A stretch of DNA of 64,000 nt from NCBI RefSeq assembly GCF_034137685.1, contig NZ_CP139418.1:1887001-1951000 (forward strand). Direction: 5' to 3'. Shown piece by piece: positions 28,815-37,896 of the stretch. Within the stretch, counting starts at the first letter, position 1. The number at the start of each line of letters is the position of its first letter. Both the position numbers and the translations under genes were made by a program. This DNA is from Streptococcus sp. S1 (GTDB lineage: Bacteria > Bacillota > Bacilli > Lactobacillales > Streptococcaceae). The notes below the pieces were generated by a model. It saw only the letters and a program-made list of their open reading frames with translations, was not told the origin of the DNA and did no database searches.

Positions 28815-30149
28815 TTATTTTGCTAAAGCTCCCATTGGATCCCACGGTGCTAGGACAATTGGTTCTGCTTCATAGGCTGCTAATTCGTCTGAGGTTAAGA
28901 ATTCTTTACGAACTACAATTTGGTAGGTATATTCATCCATCCATGCATCAGAAGCCACAAAGTAACCATCTGTACCGACCTTGTCCCCCCATGAATTTTC
29001 AACCTTCCATTTACGAGACTGACCAGCTTCGTCTAAATCAACCCCTGTCAAGACCATAGCGTGTGTCATTAGACTTTCAGCATAGTCCAAGCGACCGGCT
29101 TTGTCTTGTGTTAAATGAATATCCATACCCGCTTCAAAGTCGTAGACATCGGTTGCCAGGATTCCTGCTTTGCGGTTGCTGACTTGACCTACATCTGAAC
29201 CAAACCAGACAGTTTCTCCTGCTTTCATTTGAGCAATGGCTAATTCTTTCAAACGATCCATTGGAACATTTAGGTAGCGAACTGAACGGCTACCTACAAC
29301 ATTGCCCAACATCTCAACGGTGTATGATTTTCCATATGGCTTATCTGTAGTTGGGGCATTGATAATAGAGACATAATCGTCTAATTGAAGGTCTACATAT
29401 TTTTTGTAGAAGCTTTGTGGAGTTAAGTCACTTTCGCTATGGAATTGGTTGTCCTTATCACGGTATGAAAAGTCAAATTCACGCGGAGGCAATCCTAAAG
29501 ACATAGCCAAGAAGTTAAAGATTTCTTGCAACAACGCTTGTTTCTTGCTCGCAACTGCCTCACTATCTGCGCCTGAGTGAATCAAATCACGCAAGATTTG
29601 CGCATCTTGACGCAAGAGTTTATTGAGGTAGGTGTTCAATTCCCGGCTATTGCTTGAAGAAATCGATTCTGGATAAACTGATTTTGGAACCACTCCGTAT
29701 TTCTCAAAGAGGGATACCACCATATCCCATTGACCGCCATCTTGTTGTGGGGTTTGTAGGAGAAAAGCCACCTTACGGCTGGTCAATTCTTGGTCTGCTG
29801 TAGCAATCACTTGCTCCAAAAACCAGTTTGATTTTTCATACTTATCCCAAAAGAAAGTATGTGCTTGAGACAATTCAAAATCCTCCAATTGGAAGCTTGA
29901 AATCATCTTGTGACGGAAGGTATTTAAAGCCGCAAACATCCAACAACGCCCAGATGCTTTTTGGTTTGTCACCTTATCCTTGGTCAAATCAAGTGAAAAA
30001 ACTGGTGTATTTTCTACTGCACTCTTGCGCGTTTCAAGCGATGCATGGATCCCATTGTGGGTAACAGCATTTTCAAGAGCCGCATATTTCACATTTGCTT
30101 CATAATTAGCATAGAGCTGGTCTGTAAATTCTTTCGTTAATTCTGACAT
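28815..30149 (-). CDS. pepC: Aminopeptidase C (bleomycin hydrolase family)
   Basis: A 444-residue cytoplasmic C1B cysteine peptidase that removes N-terminal residues from peptides. The catalytic cysteine is C69 in QKASGRCWMFAAL; the histidine lies in SLMTHAMVLTGVD and the asparagine in KVENSWGDKVGTDGYF. The family forms hexamers with the active sites inside. It is transcribed alone from the promoter at 30177-30204. In streptococci it helps recycle peptides for amino acids. Confidence 0.96.
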   Translation of the reverse strand: MSELTKEFTDQLYANYEANVKYAALENAVTHNGIHASLETRKSAVENTPVFSLDLTKDKVTNQKASGRCWMFAALNTFRHKMISSFQLEDFELSQAHTFFWDKYEKSNWFLEQVIATADQELTSRKVAFLLQTPQQDGGQWDMVVSLFEKYGVVPKSVYPESISSSNSRELNTYLNKLLRQDAQILRDLIHSGADSEAVASKKQALLQEIFNFLAMSLGLPPREFDFSYRDKDNQFHSESDLTPQSFYKKYVDLQLDDYVSIINAPTTDKPYGKSYTVEMLGNVVGSRSVRYLNVPMDRLKELAIAQMKAGETVWFGSDVGQVSNRKAGILATDVYDFEAGMDIHLTQDKAGRLDYAESLMTHAMVLTGVDLDEAGQSRKWKVENSWGDKVGTDGYFVASDAWMDEYTYQIVVRKEFLTSDELAAYEAEPIVLAPWDPMGALAK

Positions 30150-30176
30150 AGCAATCTCCTTTTTTCGTTATTTACT

Positions 30177-30204
30177 ATTATAATCCTTTGAGCAGAATCT
30201 TCAA
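30177..30204 (-). promoter_or_regulatory. pepC promoter
   Basis: Minus strand TTGAAG (30199-30204), 16-nt spacer, TATAAT (30177-30182); leader of about 20 nt. Confidence 0.6.
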
Positions 30205-30216
30205 GTAAAAATCACC

Positions 30217-30768
30217 CTATAGAGAGGGATTCTGTTTAGAATAGATGATTTTATCTCCGCAATATCCTTTGCGTTGAATGGCATGAGGGATGGTTTCTAC
30301 ATACTGCATTCCTGCCTTTTCCATGACTTTCCCTGAGCCAGGATTTAAACTGACATAAGTGGCTTTGATTTCTTTAAATCCAACTTTGTTCAATAAGAAA
30401 TCCAAAACAGCTATGACGGCTTCTGTCATGAATCCCTGCCCCCAGAATTTCTTGCCAAGGATATAACCTAGCTCGCATGATTGACTTTCCTGGTCTTGAG
30501 AAACCACACTAATATCTCCAATTACCTGTTCCGGTGATGTTTTCAAACAGAGCGCCCATTTATAAGTATCTGGTTTAAGATACTGTTCGATCCATCTTTT
30601 GATCGATTCTCTGGTTCTCTCAGTAGATGCATGGGCATCCCAGGTGACATAGTTCAGGGTTTCAGGATCAGAAGCCCAATTTTCAAACATCGCTGGTGCA
30701 TCCTCCAAAACGAAAGGCCTCAAGTATAAATGCTCTGTCTCTATGACAAGACTTCCAAGATGATTCAT
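30217..30768 (-). CDS. GNAT-family acetyltransferase (RimJ/RimL type)
   Basis: A 183-residue GNAT protein with the RimJ/RimL-like pattern LYLRPFVLEDAPAMFENWASDPETLNYVTW, the acetyl-CoA loop ILGKKFWGQGFMTEAV and the SLNPGSGKVMEKAGM segment. Family members acetylate ribosomal protein N-termini or small molecules; the substrate cannot be told here. Three in-frame starts exist (30810, 30792, 30768). The last is preferred because GAAGAGAG lies at good spacing, while the earlier ones overlap an inverted repeat (CAACTTG-N7-CAAGTTG, 30794-30814) that may be a regulatory site. Confidence 0.8.
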   Translation of the reverse strand: MNHLGSLVIETEHLYLRPFVLEDAPAMFENWASDPETLNYVTWDAHASTERTRESIKRWIEQYLKPDTYKWALCLKTSPEQVIGDISVVSQDQESQSCELGYILGKKFWGQGFMTEAVIAVLDFLLNKVGFKEIKATYVSLNPGSGKVMEKAGMQYVETIPHAIQRKGYCGDKIIYSKQNPSL

Positions 30769-30793
30769 AGATTGTCTCTCTTCATTTTTCATG

Positions 30794-30814
30794 CAACTTG
30801 AACGTTGCAAGTTG
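30794..30814. promoter_or_regulatory. Inverted repeat upstream of the GNAT gene
   Basis: CAACTTG-N7-CAAGTTG, overlapping a second inverted pair TGCAAC/GTTGCA. It lies 26-46 nt before the preferred GNAT start. It could be an operator or a leader hairpin; no binding protein is known. Confidence 0.35.
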
Positions 30815-30884
30815 GTTACTTTAATCTAGAAGAAAAGGACGGATGAAACCGCCCTTCTTTTTGATGCTTTTCACAATATTGTAT

Positions 30885-30938
30885 GGGGAGACTACGAAAT
30901 CGAACTCTACGAGTTACCGATTTCTACCTCGTTCTCCT
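30885..30938. repeat. Reduced copy of the luxS-downstream repeat
   Basis: The core matches 21798-21833 nearly base for base (ACGAAATCGAA ... TTACCGATTTCT). The inner stem reads AACTC/GAGTT here and AATTC/GAATT after luxS, a C-G to T-A exchange that keeps pairing. A short outer stem GGAGA/TCTCC closes it. The long middle hairpin of the luxS copy is absent. Confidence 0.7.
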
Positions 30939-30955
30939 ATTTTAAGACTCGGGCT

Positions 30956-30978
30956 AAAAAGGTCCACTGGACCTTTTT
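30956..30978 (-). terminator. pncB-nadE terminator
   Basis: A 10-bp perfect stem AAAAAGGTCC/GGACCTTTTT with a 3-nt loop; its upstream arm includes the last A residues of the nadE stop codon region. Confidence 0.88.
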
Positions 30979-31801
30979 ACTCCCAAAAATGATCAAATAC
31001 TGTGATTGGCAAGTGGCGTTTGTGTTGGCCTTTGTACCACCACTTTTCAATAGTGGCTTGAGCTTCTGGGCTCACTTGTTTGCCTTCTAGGTAATCATCG
31101 ATTTCATTATAGGTGACACCCAGCGCTACTTCATCTGCTATTCCTGGTTTTTCTTCTTCCAAATCTGCTGTTGGGATTTTCTCATAAAGAGCAGGATCGG
31201 CTCCTAAGGCCTTAAGCAATTGTTTTCCTTGGCGTTTATTCAAACGGAATAGGGGTAAAATATCTGCACCACCATCTCCAAATTTTGTGAAGAAACCAGT
31301 AATATTTTCTGCAGCATGATCCGTCCCAATCACCGCTCCGCTACGTGCTCCAGCCAGAGCATACTGAGCAATCATGCGACTGCGAGCCTTAATATTGCCT
31401 TTGTTAAAATCAGAAACCTCTGTTCCAGTCGCTTCTACTGCTCGTACCATTTCGTCAGCAGACTTCTTGATATTCACAACTAGACTAACATCCGGCTGGA
31501 TAAAGGCCAATGCTTTTTGTGCATCTGCTTCATCTGCCTGTACCCCATAAGGAAGACGAACAGCAATAAATTGATAGGAGGCATCTCCTGTTTCAGCTCG
31601 CATTTCTTCCATGGCTAATTGAGCTAATCGTCCAGCAAGAGTTGAATCTTGTCCTCCTGAGATCCCTAATACAAATGTTTTCAAGAAGGGATGTTTTTTT
31701 AGATATCTTTTTAAGAAATCAACCGAGCGGTGAATCTCTTCCTGAGGATCAATGCTTGGCTTGACACCCAATTGTTGGATAATCTCTTCTTGCAAACTCA
31801 T
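30977..31801 (-). CDS. nadE: NH3-dependent NAD synthetase
   Basis: A 274-residue enzyme that amidates nicotinic acid adenine dinucleotide to NAD. The ATP pyrophosphatase P-loop is [15 protein letters not shown] (about 45-59), with later motifs [22 protein letters not shown] and KQLLKALG. The short form without a glutaminase domain uses ammonia. It overlaps pncB by 4 nt; together they form the salvage route from nicotinic acid to NAD, except for the nadD step, which is not in this window. Confidence 0.96.
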   Translation of the reverse strand: MSLQEEIIQQLGVKPSIDPQEEIHRSVDFLKRYLKKHPFLKTFVLGISGGQDSTLAGRLAQLAMEEMRAETGDASYQFIAVRLPYGVQADEADAQKALAFIQPDVSLVVNIKKSADEMVRAVEATGTEVSDFNKGNIKARSRMIAQYALAGARSGAVIGTDHAAENITGFFTKFGDGGADILPLFRLNKRQGKQLLKALGADPALYEKIPTADLEEEKPGIADEVALGVTYNEIDDYLEGKQVSPEAQATIEKWWYKGQHKRHLPITVFDHFWE

Positions 31802-33258
31802 TTTGCTTCTCCTTCTCCATTGGCCTTGTTACGCATTTCCTCGATCAGATCCATCTTATCCTGCCAAATATCTTTGGCCAAGTCAACTGGGTAATGCTGT
31901 GGATTGAGGACGCGCTTGTATTCATCCCATAATTGATCGTAATTTTTACGAGCATATTCTTGAATTTCTGATAATGTTGGTAGTTGATAAACCAATTGAC
32001 CCTCTTTAAAAATATCCACTAAAAGAGGAATAGCCTCAAAGTTTCGGACCGTTTTATTGATGTAGGTATAAGTCGGATGGAACATTTTAAGTTCAGTCAG
32101 TTGTGAAACATCTACTCCATCATAAGTGATGTAGTCCCCTTCTGATTTACCTTTTTCACGGCTGGTAATCCGCCAGACTTGCTTTTTACCTGGAGTAGAA
32201 ACTTTCTCTGCATTATTGGAAAGCTTGATGGTATTGATCATCTCTCCTGCTTCGTTTTCAACAGAGACAATTTTGTATACCGCTCCAAGCGCTGGTTGAT
32301 CGTAAGCTGTAATTAACTTGGTTCCTACACCCCAAACATCAATTTTTGCTTTTTGCATTTTTAAGTTGAGGATGGTATTTTCATCCAAGTCATTAGAAGC
32401 GTAGATTTTAGCATTTGTAAACCCAGCCTCATCTAATTGCTGGCGAACCTTTTTAGAAATATAGGCAATATCTCCTGAGTCAATCCGGACGCCTAGGAAA
32501 TTGATCTTATCTCCCATTTCACGCGCTACCTGAATAGCTGCTGGTACCCCAATACGAAGAGTATCATAGGTATCGACGAGGAAGACACAATCTTTATGGG
32601 TTTCCGCATAAGCCTTAAAGGCCTGGTAATCATTTCCATATACCTGTACAAGAGAATGGGCATGGGTTCCTAAAACCGGGATTCCAAAGAGTTTTCCTGC
32701 ACGAACATTACTAGTCCCATTGGCACCTCCAATGACTGCTGCACGAGTTCCCCAAATGGCAGCATCCATTTCTTGCGCACGACGTGTTCCAAATTCCATC
32801 AAAGGCTCATCTTCAATGACTGAACGAATACGAGCAGCTTTTGTGGCTATCAAGGTTTGAAAGTTGACGATATTCAAAAGGGCTGTTTCCACCAATTGAC
32901 ACTGGGCTAGAGGGCCTTCTACTTGCACAATCGGTTCGTTCGCAAAGACTAAGTCTCCTTCTTGAGCCGAGCGTACTGTCAGTTCCAGCTTGAGATCACG
33001 GAGATATTCCAAGAAGTCCCCATGATAACCGAGTGACTCTAAATAGGCAATATCGCTCTCAGAAAAACTCAAGTTTTCCAAGTATTTCACAATTCTCTCT
33101 AAGCCAGCAAATACTGCGTAGCCGTTTTTAAAAGGCTGTTGACGAAAATAGACTTCAAATACGGCATGTTTATTGTGGATACCTTGATCAAAATAGACTT
33201 GCATCATGTTGATTTGGTATAAATCAGTATGCAAGGTTAAACTGTCATCTGGATACAT
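31798..33258 (-). CDS. pncB: Nicotinate phosphoribosyltransferase
   Basis: A 486-residue enzyme that joins nicotinate to PRPP to make nicotinate mononucleotide, the first step of NAD salvage. Family landmarks are [17 protein letters not shown] at the start, [20 protein letters not shown] with the catalytic-loop histidine nearby (GTHAHSLVQ), VDTYDTLR and [17 protein letters not shown]. It is the first gene of the pncB-nadE operon; an extended -10 box (TGCTATAAT, 33316-33321) lies about 57 nt upstream. Many streptococci cannot make NAD de novo and depend on this route. Confidence 0.96.
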   Translation of the reverse strand: MYPDDSLTLHTDLYQINMMQVYFDQGIHNKHAVFEVYFRQQPFKNGYAVFAGLERIVKYLENLSFSESDIAYLESLGYHGDFLEYLRDLKLELTVRSAQEGDLVFANEPIVQVEGPLAQCQLVETALLNIVNFQTLIATKAARIRSVIEDEPLMEFGTRRAQEMDAAIWGTRAAVIGGANGTSNVRAGKLFGIPVLGTHAHSLVQVYGNDYQAFKAYAETHKDCVFLVDTYDTLRIGVPAAIQVAREMGDKINFLGVRIDSGDIAYISKKVRQQLDEAGFTNAKIYASNDLDENTILNLKMQKAKIDVWGVGTKLITAYDQPALGAVYKIVSVENEAGEMINTIKLSNNAEKVSTPGKKQVWRITSREKGKSEGDYITYDGVDVSQLTELKMFHPTYTYINKTVRNFEAIPLLVDIFKEGQLVYQLPTLSEIQEYARKNYDQLWDEYKRVLNPQHYPVDLAKDIWQDKMDLIEEMRNKANGEGEAK

Positions 33259-33360
33259 ATGTATACCTCTTTTTTATTGATTTGTTCTATGAATTCCTAC
33301 CATAAAATTAGTACCATTATAGCACATTTCAGCCCTATTGAATACTGAAAGGAAAGCATG

Positions 33361-33394
33361 AAAAAAATCTGAGACAGGAAGCTCAGATTTTTTT
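33361..33394. terminator. trxB terminator
   Basis: A 13-bp stem (33361-33373 with 33382-33394) with seven A and seven T at its ends, lying just after trxB. It can act on both strands. Confidence 0.9.
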
Positions 33395-33397
33395 GGA

Positions 33398-34309
33398 TTA
33401 AAAGTTTTCTGTGATATATTTATAAACTTCTTGACCAGCAATCGCACCGTCTCCGACGGCTGTCGTCACTTGACGCAAATCTTTTTGACGAACATCGCCA
33501 ACTGCAAAAATACCTGGGACTGTGGTTCTCATATGATCATCCGTGATCACCCAGCCATTTTCATCTAAAATACCAAGTTCTGTCGCAAAATCACTGACAG
33601 GATCTAAACCGACATAGATAAAGACACCACCGAAGGCTTGCTCTCTAACCTCTCCTGTCTTCACATCTTTTAAAAGGACAGACGTTACTTTTTGTTCACC
33701 CTTAATTTCTTCAACAACCGTATTCCAAGCAAAGTGAATTTTATCATTGGCAAAGGCACGATCTTGAAGAACTTTTTGGGCACGCAATTGATCACGACGA
33801 TGGGCAATGGTTACTGTTTTTGCAAACTGAGTCAAAAAGACAGCTTCTTCTACCGCAGAATCGCCACCACCAACAACTAAGAGATCCTCGTCTCTAAAGA
33901 AAGCTCCATCACAAACAGCACAGTAGGAAACCCCTCTACTATTCAGCTCTTCTTCACCAGGGACATTCAATGAACGGTGGTTAGACCCTGTTGCAATCAC
34001 CACGGTTTTAGCTTCAAATTCCCCATCATCTGTAACAATCTTTTTGGTTGCTCCGAGGTCTTCGATGCGCTCTACCTGACCAAACAAATGTTCCACACCA
34101 AGATTTTCTAAAGGCTCAAACATTTTTTCAGCCAAGTCTGGACCACTAATATTCGCATAGCCAGGATAGTTTTCAATGTCAGACGTATTGTTCATTTGAC
34201 CGCCTGGAATTCCTCTCTCAATTAATGCGACTTTTAAATTGCTTCGTGCTGCATAAAGGGCAGCAGTCATCCCTGCAGGACCTGCTCCAATAATCACTGT
34301 ATCAAACAT
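33398..34309 (-). CDS. trxB: Thioredoxin reductase
   Basis: A 303-residue FAD/NADPH enzyme that reduces thioredoxin. It has the FAD loop IIGAGPAGMTAALYAAR, the redox pair in SYCAVCDGAFF, the NADPH loop VVGGGDSAVEEA and the second FAD motif GIFAVGDVR. The ATG at 34309 follows GAGAGG at good spacing; the frame can open two codons earlier at TTG, which is unlikely. A near-consensus promoter lies at 34339-34367, although the DUF4059 gene upstream could also read into it. Confidence 0.96.
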   Translation of the reverse strand: MFDTVIIGAGPAGMTAALYAARSNLKVALIERGIPGGQMNNTSDIENYPGYANISGPDLAEKMFEPLENLGVEHLFGQVERIEDLGATKKIVTDDGEFEAKTVVIATGSNHRSLNVPGEEELNSRGVSYCAVCDGAFFRDEDLLVVGGGDSAVEEAVFLTQFAKTVTIAHRRDQLRAQKVLQDRAFANDKIHFAWNTVVEEIKGEQKVTSVLLKDVKTGEVREQAFGGVFIYVGLDPVSDFATELGILDENGWVITDDHMRTTVPGIFAVGDVRQKDLRQVTTAVGDGAIAGQEVYKYITENF

Positions 34310-34338
34310 ACTCAACCTCTCTCTGTTTCGTTGTAACC

Positions 34339-34367
34339 ATTATAATTCTAACACGGTCTTTTTGCAA
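34339..34367 (-). promoter_or_regulatory. trxB promoter
   Basis: Minus strand TTGCAA (34362-34367), 17-nt spacer, TATAAT (34339-34344). It directly follows the stop codon of the upstream DUF4059 gene. Confidence 0.7.
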
Positions 34368-34595
34368 TTATCGTGCTTGAAAGATAAACAAAATCCCTAT
34401 GACCGCAAAGGTTAAAATGGGAATCGTCATGATATCAATTAAGAGGATATCATACAAATGGGCTTGTCGTTGCTTGGCTGTTCTATCTTTCTTCTTAAGG
34501 GCACGGTAGCCAATCCAAATACAAGAAGCGATCCCAACTAAAATCGTTGTCGTCACTAAACTTTGTAAATATAAGGACAATAATTTATTTAACAT
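34368..34595 (-). CDS. DUF4059 small membrane protein
   Basis: A 75-residue protein with two predicted transmembrane helices (about residues 10-32 and 52-73) separated by a basic cytoplasmic-type segment (RALKKKDRTAKQRQAH). It matches the streptococcal DUF4059 family, which has no known function. The same position, between an amino-acid ABC transporter and trxB, is conserved in pneumococcus. The ATG at 34595 follows GGAG; a GTG codon directly before it gives the longer frame. Confidence 0.8.
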   Translation of the reverse strand: MLNKLLSLYLQSLVTTTILVGIASCIWIGYRALKKKDRTAKQRQAHLYDILLIDIMTIPILTFAVIGILFIFQAR

Positions 34596-34632
34596 CACGA
34601 CTCCAAATATTTTTACATTTTAAGAAAACAAA

Positions 34633-34655
34633 CCCAGCTAGCATCGCCAGCTGAG
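34633..34655 (-). terminator. Terminator after the amino-acid ABC transporter
   Basis: Stem of about 10 bp with two mismatches or wobble pairs (34633-34642 with 34646-34655), followed on the minus strand by a U-rich tract. Confidence 0.7.
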
Positions 34656-34676
34656 TCTTACCTCTCCTCTATTATA

Positions 34677-35420
34677 TCAAACATAGGTCCGTTTGTAACT
34701 AGCAAAGAATTCTTTTGTCCGTTCTTCTTTTGGATGTTGCATGATTTCCTCTGGTGTTCCAGATTCAATAATCCGTCCTTTATCCAAAAATAAGACCTTA
34801 TCTGCTACTTGCGCTACAAAAGACATATCATGGCTGACCAGTACCATGGTTTGTCCTGATTTTGCTGCATTGGCAATGGATTTTTCAACTTCTCCAACCA
34901 ATTCTGGATCCAAGGCTGAAGTCGGTTCATCCAGCAAAAGAACCTCTGGTTTCATGGCCAAGGCACGGGCCAAAGCCACCCGTTGTTTTTGTCCACCTGA
35001 GAGGTGACGAGGATAGTGATTTTCACGATCCGATAAACCGACTTTTGCCAGTTCTTCTCGAGCAATTTTCGTTGCTTCTTGATCGGATAGGCCCTTCACA
35101 ACAATGAGCCCTTCTTTCACATTTTCAAGAGCTGTTTTTCTACCAAACAAATTAAACTGCTGGAACACCATGGCCAATTTTCTTCTTAAGGTTAAGATTT
35201 GATCTTGGGTAATGTGCTCAAAATCAACCTCGAAATCATCAATCTTAATTCTACCGCTATCTGGTGCTTCCAAATAGTTTAAACTGCGTAAGAAGGTTGA
35301 TTTACCAGCTCCCGAAGACCCGATTAGGGCCACGACTTCCCCTTTTTGAATTTCCAAACTTAGATTATTTAAAACCTTTTGACCTGAAAATGTCTTTGAT
35401 AATTCTGAAATATAAATCAT
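34677..35420 (-). CDS. Polar amino-acid ABC transporter ATPase
   Basis: A 247-residue ABC ATPase of the GlnQ/HisP group. Walker A is LIGSSGAGKSTFLRSL, the Q-loop is in MVFQQFNLFG, the signature is HLSGGQKQRVALARAL, Walker B is LLLDEPTSALDPE and the switch histidine is in VLVSHDMSF. It shares one base with the permease gene stop/start region. No solute-binding protein gene lies next to it, so substrate identity cannot be read from context. Confidence 0.93.
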   Translation of the reverse strand: MIYISELSKTFSGQKVLNNLSLEIQKGEVVALIGSSGAGKSTFLRSLNYLEAPDSGRIKIDDFEVDFEHITQDQILTLRRKLAMVFQQFNLFGRKTALENVKEGLIVVKGLSDQEATKIAREELAKVGLSDRENHYPRHLSGGQKQRVALARALAMKPEVLLLDEPTSALDPELVGEVEKSIANAAKSGQTMVLVSHDMSFVAQVADKVLFLDKGRIIESGTPEEIMQHPKEERTKEFFASYKRTYV

Positions 35421-36220
35421 TAGATCCGGACCTCCTGATCTGGTAAATCAATTGCTACGGGAGTCTCAATATCCAGTCGACGTTCAATGTGACGGCCTAG
35501 TATTTCAATGAGAATGTTCACAATCCAGTAAACAATCGATACCGTGATAAAGCGTTCAAAGTACTTCAAATCGCTCCCCCCAATAATTCGTGCTTGGGCA
35601 AAAATTTCAACCACACTGGCACTAAAGGCTAGCGAGGTCCCCTTGGTTAATCCAATGAGAGAATTGATTAAGGTTGGAGTTGCAACGACTGCTGCATTGG
35701 GAATAATAATCCGGCGATAAACTTGACGATTGGTCATCCCAAGACTACGTGCTGCCTCAATTTCACCAGGATCCACTGATAAAATGGCTGCCCGGATGGT
35801 CTCACTCGCATAAGCCGCCTCATTAAAGGCAAGAGCCACAATTGCAAATAACTCAGCTGGAATGGCATTAATATTAAAAGCTGTTCCATAAGACTGATTG
35901 ATCGCTTTTAAAATAAGAGGAATCCCATAATAAGTCAACATCAACTGAACCAACAAAGGAGTCCCCCGTAAAAAACTGACAAAAACAGCTTGAATCGGGT
36001 AAAGAATTCGTACACGATTAATTTTGACCAAAGCAAAAATCATGGCAAAAATAATCCCAAAAAATGCACCTCCTAGGGCTAATAAAATCGTCACAGGCAA
36101 TTTCCCAATGACTGCCGGGAATGCATCCAATACGGCTCTCAAACTAAACAGCTTGCTATCTGGAACGTGTTTTAAAAAGTCAGCATACCAGTTGGCCGTT
36201 AAAACATCAGTTGTAAACAT
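35420..36220 (-). CDS. Polar amino-acid ABC transporter permease
   Basis: A 266-residue permease of the HisM family with five or so transmembrane helices and the EAA loop EAAYASETIRAAILSVDPGEIEAARSLGMTNRQ that contacts the ATPase. The start at 36220 (MFTTDVLTANWYADF) is preferred because AAAGGA precedes it; the frame opens further upstream at 36265. The gene is followed at once by its ATPase. The first 45 residues are hydrophilic and do not look like a fused binding domain, so the substrate-binding protein must be encoded elsewhere. Confidence 0.9.
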   Translation of the reverse strand: MFTTDVLTANWYADFLKHVPDSKLFSLRAVLDAFPAVIGKLPVTILLALGGAFFGIIFAMIFALVKINRVRILYPIQAVFVSFLRGTPLLVQLMLTYYGIPLILKAINQSYGTAFNINAIPAELFAIVALAFNEAAYASETIRAAILSVDPGEIEAARSLGMTNRQVYRRIIIPNAAVVATPTLINSLIGLTKGTSLAFSASVVEIFAQARIIGGSDLKYFERFITVSIVYWIVNILIEILGRHIERRLDIETPVAIDLPDQEVRI

Positions 36221-36294
36221 TTTTGTTACTTCCTTTCTCGAACATAAACATTCTATCACATTCACTATAGGAATTCCAAAAATTGCTACAGAAA

Positions 36295-36331
36295 TAGAAA
36301 AATGATAGACTACTCAAATTTAGTCTATCAT
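36295..36331 (-). terminator. Terminator-like hairpin downstream of the DEAD-box helicase
   Basis: An 11-bp perfect stem (36302-36312 with 36321-36331) is followed on the minus strand by five U residues. It probably ends helicase transcription before the transporter genes. Confidence 0.75.
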
Positions 36332-36350
36332 AATTTTAGATAAGTTCCTA

Positions 36351-36387
36351 ATAGATTTTCTTTATGGAGTTCATAAAGAAAATCTAT
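36351..36387. repeat. 16-bp perfect hairpin after the helicase gene
   Basis: Bases 36351-36366 and 36372-36387 are perfect inverted copies around GAGTT. There is no U tract on either strand, so it is not a simple terminator. It could protect the 3' end of the helicase mRNA or be an RNase III site. Confidence 0.6.
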
Positions 36388-36416
36388 GTTTTCTTCTGAA
36401 TATTTGAAAGAAGGAG

Positions 36417-37760
36417 TTAGAAAGTTTGGCGTTTGGCCTTTCGTTCCGCCCGGCCACGCGCACGATTTTCAGCTCGCTTAGCTTTTCTCCGCTTTTCATC
36501 AATTGCCCATTTGATTTTTTTCTTGTAGCCTGGTTTTATTTTTTTCTTTTTCTTCTTCACCAGACCAATCATCTCGATGTCAAGTTTCTCTTGCTTTTTC
36601 TCACGATTGGCCCGTCTATCCCGATCATAAGTATCTTCAATAACCCCATTTTTCAACACTTTCGGTACGAAACGAATTCCCATTTTTTCTAGTTCACGGA
36701 TATCTGAATCATCACTCGGTTGATAAAGAGTAATAGCGACACCTGGTAGACCATTGCGTCCTGTCCGGCCAACACGATGAACAAAGAAGGAAAGATCTTG
36801 TGGAATAGCATCGTTGATAACATGACTCACCCCTTCGATATCAATTCCACGAGCTGCCAAATCTGTGGCCACAATATACTCAAAATCAAGATTTTTAACC
36901 TGATTCATGATCCGTTTCCGTTCACGTGGTGGGATATCTCCGTGAATCTTCGCCACTTTCAATCCTTGAGCCACTAAATAGGCATGAAGATCATCTGCTC
37001 TCGTTTTTGTATTGACGAAAATCATGGCTAAATAAGGTTGCAAGGTTTTAGTCAATTGGTAAATTTGCTCATTTTTATCTCGACCCTTGGTGGAAACCAG
37101 CCAGTTATCGATGGTATCTGAAATCACCGTCTTGGTCTTAATTTGTTCCATGACTGGATTTGAGAGATATTTTTTCAAAAAAGGCTGTAATTTTTGCGGA
37201 ATGGTGGCTGAAAAAACTAAAAATTGCAGTTGTTGCGGAAGCCTTGAAGCAATCTTATCCACGGTAGACAAGAATCCCATGTCCAGTGTCATATCTGCCT
37301 CATCTACCACAAAAGTATGAGCCTTATGAATAGCCAGATCACCAGATGCAACCAGATCATAGATCCGGCCTGGAGTTCCAATCACGATATGAGGTTGTTT
37401 GACCTGCAGTTTTTCAATCTGACGGTTTTTATCCGTTCCTCCAACATAATTTACAATCCGAATCTCTTTGTCAGAATGACTAGCGATTTGACGAGCAGCT
37501 TGGTAAATTTGCGTTGCTAACTCCCGACTAGGAGCCGTAATCACCGCTTCAACCTGATCGTTGTCTTCATTTAAGGTTTGAAAAATCGGCAAGAGGAACG
37601 TATGGGTTTTCCCAGAACCTGTCTTTGACTCTCCTACCAAATCATTTCCAGCTAGGACAATCGGAATTAGTTTTTCCTGTACTTCGGTTGCTTCTCTAAA
37701 ATTGATTTCTTTCAGTGCCTCTTGAATATAAGGCTTAAAATTAAACTCTGTAAATTTCAT
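36417..37760 (-). CDS. DEAD-box RNA helicase (CshB-like)
   Basis: A 447-residue ATP-dependent RNA helicase. It shows the Q motif near FTEFNFKPYIQEAL, motif I SKTGSGKT, DEAD in VVDEADMTLDMG, SAT in VFSATIPQK and the helicase C motifs VATDLAARGIDIEG and HRVGRTGR. The C-terminus is very basic (KKKKKKIKPGYKKK), typical for RNA-binding tails of the CshB group, which act in ribosome assembly and cold adaptation. The ATG at 37760 follows AAGGA; the frame opens six codons earlier. Confidence 0.93.
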   Translation of the reverse strand: MKFTEFNFKPYIQEALKEINFREATEVQEKLIPIVLAGNDLVGESKTGSGKTHTFLLPIFQTLNEDNDQVEAVITAPSRELATQIYQAARQIASHSDKEIRIVNYVGGTDKNRQIEKLQVKQPHIVIGTPGRIYDLVASGDLAIHKAHTFVVDEADMTLDMGFLSTVDKIASRLPQQLQFLVFSATIPQKLQPFLKKYLSNPVMEQIKTKTVISDTIDNWLVSTKGRDKNEQIYQLTKTLQPYLAMIFVNTKTRADDLHAYLVAQGLKVAKIHGDIPPRERKRIMNQVKNLDFEYIVATDLAARGIDIEGVSHVINDAIPQDLSFFVHRVGRTGRNGLPGVAITLYQPSDDSDIRELEKMGIRFVPKVLKNGVIEDTYDRDRRANREKKQEKLDIEMIGLVKKKKKKIKPGYKKKIKWAIDEKRRKAKRAENRARGRAERKAKRQTF

Positions 37761-37864
37761 TTTCTCAGTTCCTTTCATGATCTCTATTATTATATCAGAA
37801 AAGCTGACTTCGTGCCTCTCTTATGAGTCATTTTTCCTAACCAACAAAGTCTCTTTGAGTCAGC

Positions 37865-37896
37865 AAAAAACGATGGGCAATCCCACCGTCTTTTTT
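37865..37896 (-). terminator. Terminator of the rsmH-ftsL-pbp2X-mraY operon
   Basis: Stem ACGATGGG/CCCACCGT (one mismatch) around CAAT, flanked by six A and six T; it lies at the mraY stop codon. Confidence 0.85.
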
